DNA from: Alteriqipengyuania bathyomarina_B
GTDB taxonomy: Bacteria > Pseudomonadota > Alphaproteobacteria > Sphingomonadales > Sphingomonadaceae
Length of the DNA: 64,000 nucleotides
Direction: 5' to 3'
NCBI RefSeq assembly: GCF_038594605.1
Contig: NZ_JBCFZM010000001.1
Coordinates: forward strand, 1,364,001 to 1,428,000
A program made the position numbers and the translations under genes. The notes under the pieces are model-generated. The model was not told the DNA's origin. It was given only the letters and a program-made list of their open reading frames with translations, and did no database searches. Positions 52,967 through 62,118 of the stretch are shown here, piece by piece (the first letter of the stretch is position 1; every line of letters begins with the position of its first letter).

Positions 52967-53964
52967 CAGAAAACCTCGGCGATCGCGCGCTCGATCCGCG
53001 CGGCGGAGCCGGTCTCATCCAGCACGTCGCGCCGCAATCTGTGCCGCAGCGCCGATGGCGCGACCGCCATCAGCTGCGCCTCGCCAACCTTCTTCGCGCC
53101 CTCCAGCGCAGCCACCGCGCGGGCCGCCCTCATCACGGTCAGCTCACCGCGCAGGCCATCCGCGCCCACCGCCATGCACAGCTCGGCCGCCTTGACCAGC
53201 ATCGCATCGGGCACATCGACCTTAGCCAGCCGCTTGCGCCCGCGGTCGATCCGCTTGAGCACCGCCTCCTCCTCATCCGCCCATTCGTCGGCGAAGGCCT
53301 GCTGATCGGCCTCCTGCCGCGCGCAGCGGCGCATGATCTCGACCCGCGTGTCGATATCGCCGGGCGTGCGCACCTCGACCGACAGGCCGAAGCGGTCGAG
53401 CAGTTGCGGGCGCAGCTCGCCCTCTTCCGGGTTGCCGCTGCCGATCAGCACGAACCGCGCCGGATGGCGGACCGACAGGCCTTCACGCTCGACCACGTTC
53501 TCGCCCGAGGCGGCTACGTCGAGCAGGAGGTCGACCAGATGGTCCTCCAGCAGGTTGATCTCGTCGATATAGAGGAAGCCGCGATGCGCCTTGGCGAGCA
53601 GGCCGGGTTCGAACGCCTTCTCGCCCGAGCGCAGCGCGCGCTCCAGATCGAGCGCGCCCAGCACGCGGTCCTCGGTCGCGCCCAGCGGCAGATCGACGAA
53701 CGGCACCGCGCGCTTGCGCATCGGCCCGCTGCCGCACACGTCGGGATAGCGCGCCTGATCTTCCTTCGAGCAGCCATAGACGCAGTCCTTCGCCGCGCTG
53801 ATCGGCGGCATCAGACCCGCCAGTGCGCGCGCGGCGGTCGACTTGCCCGTGCCCCGGTCACCGAACACCATCACGCCGCCGATCGCGGGGTCGACCGCCG
53901 CGATCAGGAGCGCCTGCTTCATCTCGTCCTGACCGACGATTGCGGAAAAGGGAAAGCGCGCCAT
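52966..53964 (-). CDS. bchI: Magnesium chelatase ATPase subunit I
   Basis: The 332-residue AAA+ ATPase has Walker A GDRGTGKST, Walker B FLYIDEINLL and the GNPEEGELRPQLLDRFG segment. It powers Mg insertion with BchD and BchH. The ATG at 53964 begins the family N-terminus MARFPFSAIVGQ; the frame extends upstream without support. It is divergent from a VOC gene, and no clear PpsR site is seen in the 118-base gap. Confidence 0.98.
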   Translation of the reverse strand: MARFPFSAIVGQDEMKQALLIAAVDPAIGGVMVFGDRGTGKSTAARALAGLMPPISAAKDCVYGCSKEDQARYPDVCGSGPMRKRAVPFVDLPLGATEDRVLGALDLERALRSGEKAFEPGLLAKAHRGFLYIDEINLLEDHLVDLLLDVAASGENVVEREGLSVRHPARFVLIGSGNPEEGELRPQLLDRFGLSVEVRTPGDIDTRVEIMRRCARQEADQQAFADEWADEEEAVLKRIDRGRKRLAKVDVPDAMLVKAAELCMAVGADGLRGELTVMRAARAVAALEGAKKVGEAQLMAVAPSALRHRLRRDVLDETGSAARIERAIAEVF

Positions 53965-54082
53965 TGGCCCCAAAGTGTCGCAGCGGGCGGACGCTGGCAA
54001 GTGTCTTCCGTATTTGTCGATTGTCTGATGGCTTCGCGCTGCTAGGACAGGTGGCGAACTGCAACTAATCTGGGAGAGATCA

Positions 54083-54463
54083 ATGTTCAGCCACGTCATG
54101 CTCGGCGCCGACGATATCGAAGCCTCGAAGACCTTTTACGATGCGTGCTTCAAGGCACTCGGCGGGCGCGAGGGCTCGGTCGATCCCAAGGGCCGCGTCA
54201 TCTACATGCACAATGGCGGCATCTTCCTGCTGACCAAGCCGATCGACGGCCAGCCTGCGAGCTGCGGCAACGGCTCAACCATCGGCTTCGCCGCGACGAG
54301 CGAGGAACAGGCTAATGCATGGCACGCCGCCGGGCTCGCGCATGGCGGCACCGCGATCGAAGACCCGCCGGGCATCCGCGAAGGCGCGGGAATGAAGCTC
54401 TATCTCGCCTACCTGCGCGATCCGGCGGGCAACAAGATCTGCGCGATGTATCGTCCGGGGTAG
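54083..54463 (+). CDS. VOC (glyoxalase/bleomycin resistance) family protein
   Basis: The 126-residue protein has the VOC beta-alpha-beta-beta-beta pattern, with HVMLGADDIEASKTFYD at the start and YLRDPAGNKICAMYR at the end. Metal-binding residues are plausible, but the substrate is unknown. It has GGGAGAG upstream. It marks the right border of the photosynthesis cluster. Confidence 0.9.
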   Translation: MFSHVMLGADDIEASKTFYDACFKALGGREGSVDPKGRVIYMHNGGIFLLTKPIDGQPASCGNGSTIGFAATSEEQANAWHAAGLAHGGTAIEDPPGIREGAGMKLYLAYLRDPAGNKICAMYRPG

Positions 54464-54553
54464 TGCGTGCGCTGCTCCTCCCTCCTTCGGCTTGCTGGCA
54501 CAGCCAGCCGCTCATGACAGGCCTTGAGGGGGAGTCTGGGTGGGGGTGTGCGG

Positions 54554-54622
54554 CGCCGGGAGGTCTGAAGAACCTCCCGGCGTAGAACCCCCACCCCCAA
54601 CCCCTCTCCCGCGGGGGAGGGG
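54554..54622. terminator. Double hairpin repeat between the VOC gene and metW
   Basis: A perfect 11-bp stem CGCCGGGAGGT/ACCTCCCGGCG with a 7-base loop (54554-54582), flanked by matching GT-rich and AC-rich arms, and a second CCCCTCTCCCGC...GGGGAGGGG hairpin (54601-54622). It lies in the gap between two convergent genes and most likely terminates both, though there is no long T run. Such text recurs in intergenic DNA of this bacterial group. Confidence 0.6.
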
Positions 54623-54633
54623 AGTATTCGCCG

Positions 54634-55236
54634 CTAACCCCGGCCGATCAGGAACAGGGCGAATTCGGCGCGCAGGTTTGCGCCGAATTCGCCGATCTCG
54701 TGGCCTTTGCCGAAATACCACGCGCGCTCGACCCGCGCGCCGCGGTCCGCGACCAGATCCTTGAAGTCGACGACGGTCAGGTTGCGGATATTGCCGGTCG
54801 CATGCCACGCCTCGGGCAGCGCGGGTGTCACCGGCATCCGACCGCCCAGCCCCAGCGCGACCCGCATCCGCCAGTGCGCGAAATTGGGGAAGCTGATGAA
54901 GGCGGCGCGGCCTACGCGTAGCAACTCGTCGATCACCTCGGCAGGCCGGTCGACCATCTGGATCGTCTGGCCGAGAATGGCGTAGTCGAACGCGTCGTCG
55001 GGGTAGTGGACCAGATCGGCCTCGGCATCGCCCTGCACCACCGAAAGCCCGCGCGCCACGCAGGTTGCCACCCGCTCCGGATCGATCTCCAGCCCGCGCG
55101 CATCGACCCGTTTGTGCTCCGCCAGTGCGGCCAGCAGCGTACCCGGCCCGCAACCAATATCGAGCACGCGCGCACCATCGGGGATGGTCCCGGCGATTGC
55201 CGCGAGGTCGGGGCGCAGATCGGGAAGCTTGCTCAT
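54634..55236 (-). CDS. metW: Methionine biosynthesis protein MetW
   Basis: The 200-residue protein has a SAM-like fold with LDIGCGPGTLL, QGDAEADL and the MetW-typical LGQTIQMVDRP and FPNFAHW segments. MetW works with MetX in homoserine acylation. The ATG overlaps the GNAT gene (ATGA). Confidence 0.95.
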   Translation of the reverse strand: MSKLPDLRPDLAAIAGTIPDGARVLDIGCGPGTLLAALAEHKRVDARGLEIDPERVATCVARGLSVVQGDAEADLVHYPDDAFDYAILGQTIQMVDRPAEVIDELLRVGRAAFISFPNFAHWRMRVALGLGGRMPVTPALPEAWHATGNIRNLTVVDFKDLVADRGARVERAWYFGKGHEIGEFGANLRAEFALFLIGRG

Positions 55237-55655
55237 GCGTAGATATCCGGGAAATGGCGCTGCATGAAAATGCTCGGGTCCGGCAGCGGTTGCCAGCCTA
55301 GCCCTTCATACAATCCATGCGCGTCGCGTGTCGCCAGCATCCTGCGGCGCAGGCCCTGCAACTCGGCGTAGCCCTGCAGATGGCCGACCATGGCCTTGGC
55401 CAGCCCCTTCCCGCCATGCCCGTCGAGCACGTAGACGTCTGCCAGATAGGCGAAGGTGGCCCGGTCGGTGATGACCCGTGCCATGCCGATCTGCTCGCCG
55501 CGATGCAGCACGCTGACGCACAGGCTGTTGGCCAGCGCCTTCTCGACCGTCTCGACCGGAATGCCGGGCGACCAGTAGCGCTGGGTCAGGAAGGCGTGAG
55601 CGGCGCGCGCATCGGCCCCGTCGTGCAATTCATAACCGTCGGGAAGCTCGCTCAC
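55233..55655 (-). CDS. GNAT family N-acetyltransferase between metX and metW
   Basis: The 140-residue protein has the GNAT core: GMARVITDRATFAYLADVYV, then the CoA-binding GHGGKGLAKAMVGH. The substrate is unknown. It is coupled by 4-base overlaps to both metX and metW, so it is co-translated with methionine genes. Confidence 0.9.
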   Translation of the reverse strand: MSELPDGYELHDGADARAAHAFLTQRYWSPGIPVETVEKALANSLCVSVLHRGEQIGMARVITDRATFAYLADVYVLDGHGGKGLAKAMVGHLQGYAELQGLRRRMLATRDAHGLYEGLGWQPLPDPSIFMQRHFPDIYA

Positions 55656-56776
55656 GACACGAACCCCCGCACCACTTCATCCAGTCCCGGCGTCTCCAGC
55701 AGGAAGCCATCGTGCCCGTATGGCGATGACAGCTCGACAAAGCTGACCGGCGCGCCCGCCGCATTGAGCGCGCGAACGATGTGCCGGCCCTCCTCGGTCG
55801 GGTAGAGCCAGTCGGTGTCGAAGCTGACAATGCAAAAGCGCGCGGAGGTGTTCGCAAAGGCATCGGCCAGCCGTCCGCCATGCTCTTCGGCGAGGTCGAA
55901 ATAGTCCATCGCGCGGGTAATATAGAGGTACGAATTGGCGTCGAACCGGCGGGTGAACCCGCTGCCCTGATAGCGCAGGTAGGATTCGATCTGGAAGTCG
56001 GCCTCGAACCCGAAGGACTTTGTGCCGTCGCTGCCGTCGGGCCGCTGCTGCAGCCGCCGCCCGAACTTCTCGGTCAGACCCGCTTCGGAAAGATAGGTGA
56101 TGTGCGCCGCCATCCGGGCCACCGCCAGCCCTGCATCGGGGTGCGTGCCGCCGTAATACTCGCCACCGTTCCAGTTGGCATCGGCCATGATCGCCTGGCG
56201 CCCGACCTCGTGGAAAGCGATGTTCTGGGCACTCTGTCGCGCCGCGCTAGCGAGCACCAGCACACGGTCGGCCCGGGTCGGGAACTGCGACGCGAAAGCG
56301 AGCGCCTGCATCCCGCCCATCGATCCGCCGACGAGGGCATGCACCCGGTCGATCCCGAGCGCATCGAGCAGGCGGCCGATCGCGCGGACCATGTCGTGGA
56401 TCGTCACCACCGGAAAGTTCTGGCCGTAGGGCGCACCGCCGGTTTCTTCAGGATTGGCGCTGGCAGGGCCGGTCGAGCCCATGCAGCCGCCGATCACGTT
56501 GGCGCAGATGACGTAATAGCGATCCGTATCGATCGGCATCCCGGGGCCGACCATGCGGTCCCACCAGCCGGGCTTGCCGGTCGCCGGATGCGGGCTGGCG
56601 ACATACTGGTCGCCGGTCAGCGCGTGGAAGATCACCACCACGTTGCTGTCGTCTTGCGCCCGGGCGCCATATTGCTCGTAGGCGATGGTGACCGGCGACA
56701 GCTGCGCCCCGCTGTCGAGCGGCAGCGGATCGGGAAGGGTCAAGCTCAGGGACTGGGATTGCTGCGGCGTGTTCAT
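55652..56776 (-). CDS. metX: Homoserine O-acetyltransferase MetX
   Basis: The 374-residue alpha/beta hydrolase-fold enzyme acylates homoserine in methionine synthesis. Visible are the family segments FHALTGDQYV, the nucleophile in VGGSMGGMQ and the acid/His residues near FDTDWLYP and SPYGHDGFL. The ATG at 56776 is used. The family also includes succinyltransferases, and the acyl donor is not certain from sequence. Confidence 0.95.
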   Translation of the reverse strand: MNTPQQSQSLSLTLPDPLPLDSGAQLSPVTIAYEQYGARAQDDSNVVVIFHALTGDQYVASPHPATGKPGWWDRMVGPGMPIDTDRYYVICANVIGGCMGSTGPASANPEETGGAPYGQNFPVVTIHDMVRAIGRLLDALGIDRVHALVGGSMGGMQALAFASQFPTRADRVLVLASAARQSAQNIAFHEVGRQAIMADANWNGGEYYGGTHPDAGLAVARMAAHITYLSEAGLTEKFGRRLQQRPDGSDGTKSFGFEADFQIESYLRYQGSGFTRRFDANSYLYITRAMDYFDLAEEHGGRLADAFANTSARFCIVSFDTDWLYPTEEGRHIVRALNAAGAPVSFVELSSPYGHDGFLLETPGLDEVVRGFVS

Positions 56777-56805
56777 GGTCGCTTGCGCAAGAAGAGGAAA
56801 AACAG

Positions 56806-56880
56806 CCCTTCGACAAGCTCAGGGCGAGCGGTTAGGGGAATTTCTTTCGAAATCCGCTCGTGCTGAGCCTGTCGCAGCAC
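56806..56880. repeat. REP-like inverted repeat between metX and hisC
   Basis: Left arm CCCTTCGACAAGCTCAGGGC (then GAGCGG) and right arm CCGCTCGTGCTGAGCCTGTC (then GCAG) are inverted copies separated by 22 bases. It lies in the divergent gap 30 bases upstream of metX, so it may overlap promoters of both genes. Confidence 0.8.
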
Positions 56881-56904
56881 CGCACTTTTTCTGGTTGTGC
56901 CCTT

Positions 56905-57999
56905 ATGAATTCGCCGTTTCCCCAGCCCAAGCCCTACATCCTCGATATTGCGCCTTACGTGCCCGGCGTGTCGAAAGCTGCGGACGGGCGGACGCTGATC
57001 AAGCTCTCGGCCAACGAGAACCCGCTGGGATGCAGCGCGGACGCGCTGGCGGCGATGCGCGCGGCGCAAAATCTCGCCACCTATCCCGACCCCGACTCGA
57101 TCGCGCTGCGCACCGCGCTGGGCGAGATGCACGCCATCGACCCGGCGCGGATCGTGTGCGGCACCGGCTCGGACGAGCTGCTCAATCTGGCGGCACAGGC
57201 CTTCGCGGGCGCGGGCGACGAGGTGCTGATGTCGCAATACTCGTTTTCGGTCTATCCGATCGCGGCGCGGCGGGTGGGCGCGGTGCCCCTCGAAGCCGAA
57301 GCGCGCGATTTCGGCGCCGATGTCGATGCGATGCTGGCAGCGGTGAGTGAGAAGACGCGCGTCGTCTTCCTCGCCAATCCGAACAACCCCACCGGCACTT
57401 ACCTCCCCCATGGCGAGGTCGAGCGGCTGCACGCCGGATTGCCCGGCGACGTGCTGTTCGTACTCGACCAGGCCTATGCCGAATATCTGGAGGATGGGGG
57501 CGCGCCCGGCCTCACGCTGGCGGGCAAGGTCGACAATGTGCTGGTCACGCGGACCTTCTCCAAGATCTACGGCCTCGCCTCCGCCCGGGTCGGCTGGGCG
57601 ACCGGCGCGCCGCATCTGGTCGACGCGCTGAACCGCATTCGCGGGCCGTTCAACGTGACCGGCGCGGCACAGGGCGCGGCCCTCGCGGCCCTGGCGGACC
57701 AGGATTTCCTGAGCAGATCGCGCGAGAACAATGCGCGCGAGCGTGCCGCTTTCGTCGCGCGACTGGAAGGATTTGGAAATCGCGGTGTTGCTTGCGTGCC
57801 GAGCGAGGCGAACTTCGTGCTCGTCCGCTTCCCCGACCAACCGACGGCGGAACGCGTGCGCGATGCGGTTGCCGAAGCGGGTTATGCGTTGCGGCACCTG
57901 CCGGGGCAGGGCCTGGGCGAAGCGCTGCGGATCACCATCGGGCGCGAAGATGACATGGCCAAGGTCGGCGATGCGATCGAGGCTGTGCTGGAGCGGTAG
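56905..57999 (+). CDS. hisC: Histidinol-phosphate aminotransferase
   Basis: The 364-residue fold-type I PLP enzyme has LSANENPLG, the NPNNPTGT motif, and the PLP Lys in TFSKIYGLAS. HisC makes histidinol phosphate; the family also acts on aromatic amino acids. The start at 56905 (MNSPFPQPKPYI) is chosen over an in-frame start at 56860 that lies in the repeat. Confidence 0.93.
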   Translation: MNSPFPQPKPYILDIAPYVPGVSKAADGRTLIKLSANENPLGCSADALAAMRAAQNLATYPDPDSIALRTALGEMHAIDPARIVCGTGSDELLNLAAQAFAGAGDEVLMSQYSFSVYPIAARRVGAVPLEAEARDFGADVDAMLAAVSEKTRVVFLANPNNPTGTYLPHGEVERLHAGLPGDVLFVLDQAYAEYLEDGGAPGLTLAGKVDNVLVTRTFSKIYGLASARVGWATGAPHLVDALNRIRGPFNVTGAAQGAALAALADQDFLSRSRENNARERAAFVARLEGFGNRGVACVPSEANFVLVRFPDQPTAERVRDAVAEAGYALRHLPGQGLGEALRITIGREDDMAKVGDAIEAVLER

Positions 58000-58005
58000 G
58001 ACGCA

Positions 58006-58680
58006 TCACGCGCGCAGCCGGTTGATTCCTTCGCGCACCTGCGCCTCGACCTCGGCACGCTCCAGCCCCGGCGCAATCGGATCGCCAAAGCGATAGGTGA
58101 TCTGCCCCGGCTGCTTCACCAGATCGCCATAGAGCGGGCCGCTGTTCACCGCTACCGGGACGACCGGCAGGTCCAGCAGCTTGTAAAGGCCCGCAAAGCC
58201 GGAGGCGATCGGCCCCTCTTCGTCATGCGCGATACGCGTACCTTCGGGGAAGATCAGGAAGGCCCGCCCTTCCTCCTTGGCGAGACGTGCCGCGCGCATC
58301 AGATCGCGCAGCGCCTTCGCGCCCTTGTCGCGCGCGACGGGGATGATGCCGTATTTGGCGGCGGCTTTCCCCCACATCGGCAGATCGAGCAATTCCTGCT
58401 TGGCAAAGATGACCGGCGCACCGAACACTTGCGGTGCATCGATCGCCTCGAAGAAGCTCTCGTGCCGCATCGCATAGAGCACCGGCCCTTCCGCCTGCGG
58501 CGCCCCCTCCTGAATGATGCGGATGCCCAGCAGGTGGCGGACGCACCACCGGTGCAGTCCGCTCCATGCATGTGCGAGCTTCCACATGCCCGCTCGCCCA
58601 CGGAAAGGCGCGACGAGCAGCAACACCAGGGTTCCGGAATAGAAGACGCCGTAGAAAGCGAGGCTGCGCAGCACGTTCAT
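58006..58680 (-). CDS. 1-acyl-glycerol-3-phosphate acyltransferase (PlsC family)
   Basis: The 224-residue membrane protein has an N-terminal hydrophobic segment, an acyltransferase motif at RHESFFEAID (HxxxxE in place of the usual HxxxxD) and FPEGTRIA. It probably acylates lysophosphatidic acid. It is the last gene of the ftsE-ftsX-ydcF group, one base after ydcF, and convergent with hisC. Confidence 0.9.
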   Translation of the reverse strand: MNVLRSLAFYGVFYSGTLVLLLVAPFRGRAGMWKLAHAWSGLHRWCVRHLLGIRIIQEGAPQAEGPVLYAMRHESFFEAIDAPQVFGAPVIFAKQELLDLPMWGKAAAKYGIIPVARDKGAKALRDLMRAARLAKEEGRAFLIFPEGTRIAHDEEGPIASGFAGLYKLLDLPVVPVAVNSGPLYGDLVKQPGQITYRFGDPIAPGLERAEVEAQVREGINRLRA

Positions 58681-58681
58681 G

Positions 58682-59212
58682 TCAGGAGAACAGGGGCCCC
58701 ACGGTGCGGCTCACCAGCCATTTGTGATATTCGACGAACAGCATCCACAGGCTCGGCTCGCTGCGAACCGCATCCTTGATGACCTTCACACTGTCCGGCA
58801 ATTCGCGCCGCAACTCGATCGAGGCGCGCCGCATATGCCAGTCGCTGGTGACGAGGCGCAGGCTCTGGATGCCGTTCTGCTCCGCCCATTCCTTCGTTTC
58901 CTGCGCATTGCCGCGCGTATCCGTGGCGGCGAAGCCCAGCGTGACGCAGCAATCCATCACATCGGCCGGCACTTCGAACTCGGCGGCGAACTCGCCCGGC
59001 GTGACCTCCGGATCGACGCCGGTGACCAGCAGCGTATCCGCACTGTCGGTCTGAACCACGTCGAGCCCGCGCGCGATCCGCCCCGCCCCGCCTGTGGGCA
59101 CGATCACAGCGTCGGTCCGCTCCATCGGCGCAGGCTCGGGCAGCCACCCGGCAAACCAGATGAAACCGAGTACCCAGACGAGGAGGAGGCCAAGCCCGAC
59201 GCGCCAGATCAC
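58682..59212 (-). CDS. YdcF/SanA-type DUF218 membrane protein
   Basis: The 176-residue protein has one N-terminal membrane anchor and a DUF218 domain (DAVIVPTGGAGRIARGLDV and TSDWHMRRASIELRRELP). Members include ElyC and SanA, linked to envelope and peptidoglycan functions. It is coupled to ftsX by ATGA. Confidence 0.9.
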   Translation of the reverse strand: MIWRVGLGLLLVWVLGFIWFAGWLPEPAPMERTDAVIVPTGGAGRIARGLDVVQTDSADTLLVTGVDPEVTPGEFAAEFEVPADVMDCCVTLGFAATDTRGNAQETKEWAEQNGIQSLRLVTSDWHMRRASIELRRELPDSVKVIKDAVRSEPSLWMLFVEYHKWLVSRTVGPLFS

Positions 59213-60138
59213 AGCATTTTCCTAACGGCAGCAAGAACGGTGAAGCGCGCGGTCACGACCGCCAGCGCGACGCCGAAAATAGGGATAAGCGCGATCAATA
59301 TCCAGTCCAGCCAATCGAGCCCGGCGCTCGCCACCATGCCGCTGTCGAGCGCCGCGAACTGGTAGCCGAGCCCAAGTACGGCGGTAAGGCCGAGGATCAG
59401 GCCGACGATCCCGCCGAGAATAGAGTCGAACAGAATCGCGCGCTGGAACAGCTGCGCGATCTGCCCGTCCGTGCCGCCGAGCAGGTGCACGATCGCAATC
59501 GTCTCGCGATTGTTGCCCAGCGCGCTGCGCGCCGCGAGGAACACCGCCGCCGCGCTCGTCACCGCCAGCAGCACGACCAGCGCCAGCGCGAGGTACTGGA
59601 GCGAGGACAGCGCGGCGAACACCGGTTGCAGCCAGCTCGACTGCGCGTCGACCCGCGCATCTGGCGCCACATCGGCGATCCTCGTGCGCAGCGCGGCAAG
59701 CGCCTCCTCGTCCGCCTTTCCCTCTAGCCGCACGTCGATCAGCGCGGGCACCGGGACCGTCTCCGCATCGCCCGATCCGCCCAGCCACGGCTCCAGCAGC
59801 GCATCGAGCTCGTCCTGCGGAATCAGCCGGCTCTCGGCCACGATATCCATCGTTCGCAGCGCTTCCTGCGCCGCCGTCGCCTGTTCGGCCCGGGTATTCG
59901 GATCGGCATCGAGAATCTGCACGGTCGCCCCGCCAGCCAGTTCCGAGCGCGCATCGCCCACGATATTGCCGAGCGCCAGTCCTGCCCCCGCTGCCAGCAC
60001 CGTCAGCGCGACCATGATCGCGAGCACCCACGGCATCGGCCCCGCCAGCCGCGCCTGCGGGATCAGCGCGCGCGCCTTGTCGCCGTCGAAGGACGATTGG
60101 CCTGCGCGCGCGGTATCGCTGAGCGGCGGCTTGCTCAC
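59209..60138 (-). CDS. ftsX: Cell division protein FtsX
   Basis: FtsX is the permease-like partner of FtsE in the divisome, controlling peptidoglycan hydrolases. The 309-residue protein has four membrane segments with a large periplasmic loop between the first two. It overlaps ftsE by 4 bases and ydcF by 4 bases. Confidence 0.92.
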   Translation of the reverse strand: MSKPPLSDTARAGQSSFDGDKARALIPQARLAGPMPWVLAIMVALTVLAAGAGLALGNIVGDARSELAGGATVQILDADPNTRAEQATAAQEALRTMDIVAESRLIPQDELDALLEPWLGGSGDAETVPVPALIDVRLEGKADEEALAALRTRIADVAPDARVDAQSSWLQPVFAALSSLQYLALALVVLLAVTSAAAVFLAARSALGNNRETIAIVHLLGGTDGQIAQLFQRAILFDSILGGIVGLILGLTAVLGLGYQFAALDSGMVASAGLDWLDWILIALIPIFGVALAVVTARFTVLAAVRKML

Positions 60139-60869
60139 CGTGCCTGCTCGTCTGTCACGGGCCTGCGCGGCGGATAGCGCAGCGCGCCCGTCGGGTCCCC
60201 GAGGCGCCCCTTGTCGAGCCGCATGATGATCGAACTACGCACGTTCTGCAGCAGGTGCAGGTCGTGCGTCGCGACGACCACCGTGGTGCCCAGCCGGTTG
60301 AGGGATTCGAACAGCCGCATCAGCTTGAGCGCCATATCGGGGTCGACATTGCCGGTCGGCTCGTCCGCCAGCAGCATGTCGGGTCGCCCGATGACTGCTC
60401 GCGCAATGGCGACGCGCTGCTTCTCGCCGCCCGAAAGCGTTTCGGGCCGCGCCTCGGCCCGATGCGCGAGGCCGACCCATTCGAGCATATCCGATACGGG
60501 CTGGACCAGCTCGCCCTCGTCCACCCCGGCGATGCGCAGCGGCAGCGCGACATTGTCGAAGGCGGAGAGATGCTCGACCAGCCGGAAATCCTGGAACACG
60601 ACGCCCAGCCGCCGCCGGAAGCCGGGCAGGCGCGAGCGCGGGAGCGTGATGACGTCGCTGCCGAACATGCGGATGATCCCGCGCGACGGGCGCTGTGCGA
60701 GATAGAGCAGCTTGAGCAGGCTGGTCTTGCCTGCCCCGCTCGCCCCGGTCAGGAAATAGAAGCTGCCCGGCCACAGGGAAAAGCTGACATCGGTCAGGAT
60801 TTCCTTGCCGCTGCCGTAACGCAGGCCGACATTGTCGAAGTAGGCGACTTCGCCGTCACCCCCAGACAT
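60135..60869 (-). CDS. ftsE: Cell division ATP-binding protein FtsE
   Basis: The 244-residue ABC ATPase has Walker A GASGAGKTS, signature LSGGEKQRVA and Walker B LLADEPTGNVD. The start at 60869 (MSGGDGEVAYFDNV) gives the standard N-terminus; the frame is open upstream. It forms the FtsEX complex at the division site. Confidence 0.94.
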   Translation of the reverse strand: MSGGDGEVAYFDNVGLRYGSGKEILTDVSFSLWPGSFYFLTGASGAGKTSLLKLLYLAQRPSRGIIRMFGSDVITLPRSRLPGFRRRLGVVFQDFRLVEHLSAFDNVALPLRIAGVDEGELVQPVSDMLEWVGLAHRAEARPETLSGGEKQRVAIARAVIGRPDMLLADEPTGNVDPDMALKLMRLFESLNRLGTTVVVATHDLHLLQNVRSSIIMRLDKGRLGDPTGALRYPPRRPVTDEQAR

Positions 60870-61033
60870 CGTCAGTCCTCGTCCTACACGCCATGTTCTA
60901 CCGACCCGTCCCGTGGTTAACACACGCGCAGGGTATAGGGGGCAATGTCGGTGGAAAAAAGCCGCAAATCCGCCTCGTCCACCAGCGGGGCGCTTGCCTT
61001 GGCCCACTTGGCAGGCGTAATGGATTGGGCACT

Positions 61034-61762
61034 ATGATCCTCGCCTGCCCTGCCTGCGATACGCGCTATGCCGTACCCGACAGCGCCATTGGCGCAGACG
61101 GGCGGACCGTGCGCTGCGCGAAATGTCGTCACAGCTGGTTCCAGGAAGGCACCGAACTCGACCTCAAGTCGCTGGAAGAGGAAGCCGAGCAGGCAGTTGC
61201 TGCGGCAGACGCCGCGCCGACCCCGCACCAGCCGTGGCACGATGTGCCTCCGATCGACGGCGGCGACCAGCGCGAGAAAACCAAACCTTCCGAAGACCGC
61301 TCGCAGTTTTCTGCCGAGCCGCCCTTCCGCCCGCGCCGCAATCCGCTGAAAATGTGGGGCATGGCCGCCAGCCTGTTCGCACTCATCTCGGTCGGCACGA
61401 TCGCCGCGGTCAGCTATGCCGGACTGCCCGACTGGGTGCCCGTAAGCCGCCCGACTTTCGCGCTGAACGAGCCCGATCTGGTACTCGAATTCCCCGCCGA
61501 ACAGCAGGATCGCCGCACCCTGCCCGATGGCAGTGAGTATTTCGGCGTGGCGGGCGAAATCAAGAATGTCGGGCGCGAGACCAAGGCGGTGCCGCCGGTG
61601 CTGATCGTGCTGTACGATTCGCGCAATCGCAAGGTCTACAACTGGGAGATTCTCCCACGGCAGGGCCGCCTGCAGCCGGGCGAGACGCTCAGCATCAACG
61701 AAGCGATCACAGATCTGCCCAAATCCGCGCGTTTCGCGGAGATCGGCTGGAGCCCTTCCTGA
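61034..61762 (+). CDS. Zinc-ribbon membrane protein (MJ0042 type, DUF3426-like)
   Basis: The 242-residue protein begins with a zinc ribbon (CPACDTRY and CAKCRHSW), a disordered acidic linker, one membrane segment (about residues 113-132) and a periplasmic beta domain (FGVAGEIKNVGRETK). Its role is unknown. It is divergent from ftsE. The start at 61034 puts MILACPAC first, as is usual. Confidence 0.88.
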   Translation: MILACPACDTRYAVPDSAIGADGRTVRCAKCRHSWFQEGTELDLKSLEEEAEQAVAAADAAPTPHQPWHDVPPIDGGDQREKTKPSEDRSQFSAEPPFRPRRNPLKMWGMAASLFALISVGTIAAVSYAGLPDWVPVSRPTFALNEPDLVLEFPAEQQDRRTLPDGSEYFGVAGEIKNVGRETKAVPPVLIVLYDSRNRKVYNWEILPRQGRLQPGETLSINEAITDLPKSARFAEIGWSPS

Positions 61763-61898
61763 ATGTGAACCGGCAAGGTGCAGGCGCGTCGCAAAGGCGC
61801 TTGCAGGCCGCCAACACCCCTGCTAGGGCGCCGCTTCCTCACGGGGGCCGACCAATGGTTGACTTCCGATTGCTGACCCGGCTGACCGGGTCATGTGT

Positions 61899-61985
61899 GC
61901 GGTCGTGGCGGAACTGGTAGACGCGCAACGTTGAGGTCGTTGTGGCCGCAAGGCCGTGGAAGTTCGAGTCTTCTCGACCGCACCA
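61899..61985 (+). tRNA. tRNA-Leu (anticodon GAG)
   Basis: The acceptor arm GCGGTCG pairs with CGACCGC and is followed by an encoded ACCA end. The anticodon stem CAACG/CGTTG closes a TTGAGGT loop with anticodon GAG, a long variable arm (TGGCCGCAAGGCCG) and a TTCGAGT T-loop. It reads CUC and CUU codons. The long variable arm confirms a leucine type. Confidence 0.97.
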
Positions 61986-62118
61986 AAACTTTCGGGGGCC
62001 ATTCTCGCCGCCCCCTCCCTCGCCGAACAGCATTGCACCCGCACGCATTGGAATCCGTGCCGGGTCCGCCTAGAAGCCGCATTGTGCCTTTCTTCTACGG
62101 CAATGCGAGCATGCTATC

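Larger units (their letters stand above)
15831..53964. other. Photosynthesis gene cluster (PGC)
   Basis: A contiguous 38-kb block holds bacteriochlorophyll, carotenoid, reaction-centre, LH1, assembly and regulatory genes in five alternating transcription blocks. Order: hemA-puhE-acsF-orf100-puhCBA-lhaA-bchMLHBNF / ppaA-ppsR-bchG-BCD transporter-bchP-tspO-orf88 / pufMLAB-bchZYXC-crtF / crtDC / orf48-bchODI. This matches the arrangement known from sphingomonad aerobic anoxygenic phototrophs. Only one gene inside it (38156-38689) looks foreign. Confidence 0.95.

Noticed and set aside
54002..54019. TGT-N12-TCG as a PpsR site ahead of bchI.
   Set aside because: The second half-site has two mismatches and no extended symmetry.
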